Under the pieces are notes generated by a model, which saw only the letters and a list, made by a program, of their open reading frames with translations, ran no database searches and was not told the origin of the DNA. Source: DASQFD01 sp035633255 (GTDB taxonomy: Bacteria; Actinomycetota; Actinomycetes; Actinomycetales; Dermatophilaceae). Taken from it: a stretch of 7,412 nucleotides of DNA. The stretch is taken from contig DASQFD010000087.1 of the NCBI GenBank assembly GCA_035633255.1, positions 1 through 7,412 of the forward strand, in the 5' to 3' direction. Numbering within the stretch: the stretch's first letter is position 1; each line of letters opens with the position of its first letter. The translations under genes and the position numbers were made by a program. Shown in pieces: positions 5,740-7,412 of the stretch.

Positions 5740-7032
5740 ATGACGACGACGCTGCCGGTGCCGGCCCACCCCGAGTCCGTCTTCACCTACGGCGCCCCAC
5801 GGCTGCTCTTCGGCGCCGGCGCGGCCGGCGAGGTCGGCCACGAGCTCGCCGTCCTCGGCGCCCTTCGCGTGCTCGTCGTCACCGACGCCGGCCTGGCCGA
5901 GACCGGGTCACCCCAGCGGGTCGCCGACGCCATGGCCCCCTTCGGCGTCGAGGCCCACGTGTGGGCCGGCGCCCACGTCGAGCCCACCGACGCGAGCCTC
6001 ACCGAGGCGATCGGGTATGCCGTCCAGTCCGGCCCGTGGGACGCGTTCGTCGCCGTCGGCGGCGGGTCCGCCATCGACACCGCCAAGGCCGTGGCCCTGA
6101 TGACGACCAACCCGGGCACCCTGCTCGACTACGTCAACGCACCCGTCGGCGGCGGTCGCGCCCCCGAGCGACCGCTGAAGCCGCTCGTCGCGGTCCCCAC
6201 GACCACCGGCACCGGCTCCGAGGCCACGACGATCTGCGTCCTGGACGTCCTCGCCAGCCGTGTCAAGAGCGGCATCAGCCACCCGGCGCTGCGCCCGGTG
6301 CTCGCCGTCGTCGACCCCGACCTGAGCGCGACCCAACCGCCGGAGGTGACCGCCTGCTCCGGGATGGACATCCTCTGCCACGCCCTGGAGTCGTGGACGG
6401 CCCGGGTGTACACGGCATACGAGAGGAAGGCGCCGCACGAACGGGTGCCCTACTGCGGCGCCAACCCGGTCTCCGACCTCTTCGCCGAGCGGGCGCTGAC
6501 CCTGCTCGCGGGCGCGTTCCGGCGGGCGGTGCACGACGGTGACCGGGACGCGCGGGAGCGGATGGCGCTGGCGGCGACCTTCGCCGGGCTCGGCTTCGGC
6601 AACGCCGGGGTGCACGTGCCGCACGCGTGCGCCTACCCGGTCGCCGGGCGGGTGCGCGGCTTCCGGCCGGCCGGCTACCCCGGCGACGAGCCGCTCGTGC
6701 CGCACGGGATGGCCGTGTCGCTGACCGCGCCGGAGGCCTTCCGGCTCACCTTCGACGCCGACCCGGCGCGGCACTTGGCCGCGGCGCGGCTGCTCTCGCC
6801 CGGCGCGGAGGTGGCGGGCCCCGAGCGCGACCACCTTCCCGCTGTGCTGGGTGCGCTCATGCGGGACGTCGGTATGCCGTCCGGCCTCGCCGAGGTCGGC
6901 TACGGCGCGGGCGACGTGCCGGCCCTGGTCGAGGGTGCGCTCGCGCAGCAGCGGCTGCTGGCCACCGCGCCGCTGCCGGTCGGTGAGGCGGAGCTGACGG
7001 CGGTGGTGGAGCGCTCCCTGCACCTCTGGTGA
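5740..7032 (+). CDS. Iron-dependent alcohol dehydrogenase, hydroxyacid-oxoacid transhydrogenase (ADHFE1)-like
   Basis: 430-residue group III (Fe-containing) alcohol dehydrogenase. It follows animal ADHFE1 more closely than FucO-type enzymes: VEPTDASLTEAI (80-91), LDYVNAPVGGG (129-139), PLKPLVAVPTTTGTGSE (145-161), MDILCHALES (209-218), GANPVSD (240-246), FAGLGFGNAGVHVPHACAYP (281-300), LVPHG (319-323) and a C-terminal DVPALVEGAL (392-401) all have ADHFE1 counterparts. NAD(P)-binding GGGSAID is at 107-113. Metal ligands by alignment to FucO are D210, H214, H295 and H322; FucO's conserved second histidine is Y299 here, as in ADHFE1. ADHFE1 converts 4-hydroxybutyrate plus 2-oxoglutarate to succinate semialdehyde plus 2-hydroxyglutarate without free NAD; that activity here is inferred. 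A generic NAD-dependent alcohol dehydrogenase is the alternative. Start: ATG 5740, chosen over an upstream extension to 5560 that runs into the divergent channel gene. Stop TGA 7030-7032 lies inside a palindromic repeat. Confidence 0.9.
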   Translation: MTTTLPVPAHPESVFTYGAPRLLFGAGAAGEVGHELAVLGALRVLVVTDAGLAETGSPQRVADAMAPFGVEAHVWAGAHVEPTDASLTEAIGYAVQSGPWDAFVAVGGGSAIDTAKAVALMTTNPGTLLDYVNAPVGGGRAPERPLKPLVAVPTTTGTGSEATTICVLDVLASRVKSGISHPALRPVLAVVDPDLSATQPPEVTACSGMDILCHALESWTARVYTAYERKAPHERVPYCGANPVSDLFAERALTLLAGAFRRAVHDGDRDARERMALAATFAGLGFGNAGVHVPHACAYPVAGRVRGFRPAGYPGDEPLVPHGMAVSLTAPEAFRLTFDADPARHLAAARLLSPGAEVAGPERDHLPAVLGALMRDVGMPSGLAEVGYGAGDVPALVEGALAQQRLLATAPLPVGEAELTAVVERSLHLW

Positions 7033-7060
7033 TTTTCCTGCCAATAGGCAAGTTCCTCAC
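7029..7060 (-). repeat. Palindromic repeat copy A, overlapping the dehydrogenase stop
   Basis: Imperfect 32-bp palindrome: outer GTGA (7029-7032) pairs with TCAC (7057-7060), C7037 with G7052, and inner TGCC (7039-7042) with GGCA (7047-7050), around loop AATA. Read on the minus strand it matches copy B at 27 of 32 positions. It contains the dehydrogenase stop codon and is placed where a terminator would be, but the inner stem is short and no clean T-run follows on the plus strand. Confidence 0.8.
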
Positions 7061-7220
7061 GCCCGGCTCCTCGGCTGGACGTGCCGCACGACCGACGACG
7101 GGGGGCAGTACCGCTGCTGGGGGTCGCGGGCCTGGGTGAGGACGCCCCGCTGCCGGTGCGTGACCTCATCGCGTGTCGTGGGGCTCGCGGTCGCCCCGGC
7201 GGTGGTCCGGGCCCTCCCGG
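7061..7220. other. Non-coding gap between palindromic repeat copies
   Basis: 160 bp of GC-rich DNA between copies A and B. Open frames exist on both strands, but none has a recognisable protein motif or convincing start. Copies A and B, being inverted, enclose this stretch, so the unit of about 226 bp has the outline of a small repeat-bounded element. I see nothing else in it. Confidence 0.4.
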
Positions 7221-7254
7221 CGTGACGAACCTGCCTATTGGCAAGAACGTCACG
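7221..7254 (+). repeat. Palindromic repeat copy B (complete)
   Basis: 34-bp dyad: CGTGACG (7221-7227) pairs with CGTCACG (7248-7254), C7230 with G7245, and TGCC (7232-7235) with GGCA (7240-7243), around loop TATT. In all, 12 of 15 arm positions pair. It is the best-formed of the three copies and shares 28 identical bases (7218-7245) with copy C (7253-7280). No T-run follows. It could be a REP-like interspersed repeat, an operator, or a transcript-end hairpin. Confidence 0.85.
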
Positions 7255-7255
7255 G

Positions 7256-7280
7256 CGTGACGAACCTGCCTATTGGCAAG
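7256..7280 (+). repeat. Palindromic repeat copy C (right arm missing)
   Basis: Direct repeat of copy B with a period of 35 bp. The left arm CGTGACG, the shared core AACCTGCCTATTGGCAAG and loop TATT are identical. The outer right arm CGTCACG expected after 7280 is replaced by GTGGGTTATCC. Identity stops abruptly at 7280/7281, where the insertion sequence probably begins. Confidence 0.8.
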
Positions 7281-7311
7281 GTGGGTTATCCATTTCACTG
7301 CCACCTGCGCG

Positions 7312-7317
7312 TAGAGT
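7312..7317 (+). promoter_or_regulatory. -10-like hexamer of the transposase (leaderless start)
   Basis: TAGAGT, identical to the hexamer before the aminotransferase, lies six bases before the GTG at 7324, with no Shine-Dalgarno between. Its TAG (7312-7314) is also the in-frame stop that limits the transposase start. No clear -35 is seen. Confidence 0.5.
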
Positions 7318-7323
7318 CATCGT

Positions 7324-7412
7324 GTGCCGTCGCGCGGTCTGCACTATCCGGGTTCGTATGCGGAGCTGAGGGCGTGGTTCCCCGACGACGAAGCGTGTAT
7401 GGACTACCTGGA
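7324..7412 (+). CDS. IS1595-family-like transposase, first 29 residues (C-terminus beyond window)
   Basis: GTG at 7324 is the only possible start: TAG at 7312-7314 is in frame just upstream and no other start codon lies between. The visible protein begins MPSRGLHYPGSYAELRAW and continues FPDDEACMDYL to the edge. The order Tyr-Pro-Gly, Glu-Leu-Arg-x-Trp-Phe, acidic pair, Ala-Cys-x-x-Tyr-Leu matches the N-terminus of IS1595-type transposases, which leads into a zinc ribbon (family knowledge, recalled) and later a DDE/DDN nuclease domain outside this window. The call rests on 29 residues. Whether the gene is intact cannot be judged. Unlike its neighbours it uses TAT twice and TGT, fitting a mobile gene. 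Confidence 0.75.
   Translation, partial: MPSRGLHYPGSYAELRAWFPDDEACMDYL

Larger units (their letters stand above)
7281..7412 (+). mobile_element. Left end of an IS1595-family-like insertion sequence (partial)
   Basis: The element runs off the right edge. Its left boundary is inferred from the point where copy C of the palindrome breaks off; a terminal repeat would then begin at about 7281-7283 with GGGTTATCCATTTCACTGCC (7283-7302). This leaves only about 40 bp before the transposase start, typical of a compact IS. The terminal repeat and target duplication cannot be confirmed without the other end. Boundary uncertain by a few bases. Confidence 0.6.

Noticed and set aside
4357..5841. 494-aa minus-strand frame overlapping the channel gene
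   Set aside because: It is an Arg/Gly/His-rich shadow frame without domains; the adjacent frame encodes the filter, Rossmann and TrkA-C motifs.
7218..7280. CRISPR array (28-bp repeats)
   Set aside because: There are only two direct copies with a 7-bp spacer, and the repeat is a large dyad. There is no series of spacers of usual length and no cas gene.
6900..7304. 134-aa minus-strand frame across the palindromes
   Set aside because: It overlaps the 3' end of the dehydrogenase, is translated mostly from repeat DNA (recurring Leu-Ala-Asn-Arg-Gln and Leu-Pro-Ile-Gly-Arg), and has no family-like motif or ribosome binding site.

Overview
This window is GC-rich DNA (about 70% G+C by eye), with GAG/GTC/GCC/CGG-type codons throughout, GTG starts and several probable leaderless promoters. 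It looks like a high-GC actinomycete chromosome. The actinobacterial pairing of a TIGR03936/DUF2344 protein with a long RNase E/G supports this. The genus cannot be fixed from sequence alone; an Intrasporangiaceae-like member of Micrococcales is only a guess.

Layout, left to right. (1) 1-2129, minus strand: the N-terminal 709 residues of an RNase E/G. The catalytic core runs off the left edge just after the second catalytic aspartate, and a long acidic, proline-rich and arginine-rich extension precedes the S1 domain. (2) 2297-3049, minus strand: a TIGR03936/DUF2344 protein, 167 bp upstream of rne and probably cotranscribed with it. (3) A 49-bp divergent control region (3050-3098) with a -10-like hexamer facing each way. 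(4) 3099-4466, plus strand: a class III PLP aminotransferase related to glutamate-1-semialdehyde aminomutase. (5) 4536-5681, minus strand: a two-helix K+ channel subunit with a cytoplasmic RCK/TrkA domain, convergent with the aminotransferase and divergent from the next gene. (6) 5740-7032, plus strand: an iron-dependent alcohol dehydrogenase that reads as a bacterial homologue of hydroxyacid-oxoacid transhydrogenase (ADHFE1). (7) 7029-7280: three copies of a palindromic repeat; the first contains the dehydrogenase stop codon and the third is cut short. (8) From about 7281: the left end of a mobile element whose first 29 transposase codons resemble the IS1595 family.

How it fits together. Genes 1 and 2 belong to the conserved RNA-processing/ribosome neighbourhood that normally continues into rplU-rpmA. 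Genes 4-6 are an accessory block between that cluster and the insertion sequence: two metabolic enzymes that could both act on semialdehyde/oxo-acid substrates, flanking a K+ channel. They do not form one operon, since the channel is on the opposite strand, so a shared pathway is only a suggestion. I see no defence system, CRISPR array, tRNA or rRNA. The least-explained signal is the palindromic repeat family at 7029-7280 and its junction with the insertion sequence.
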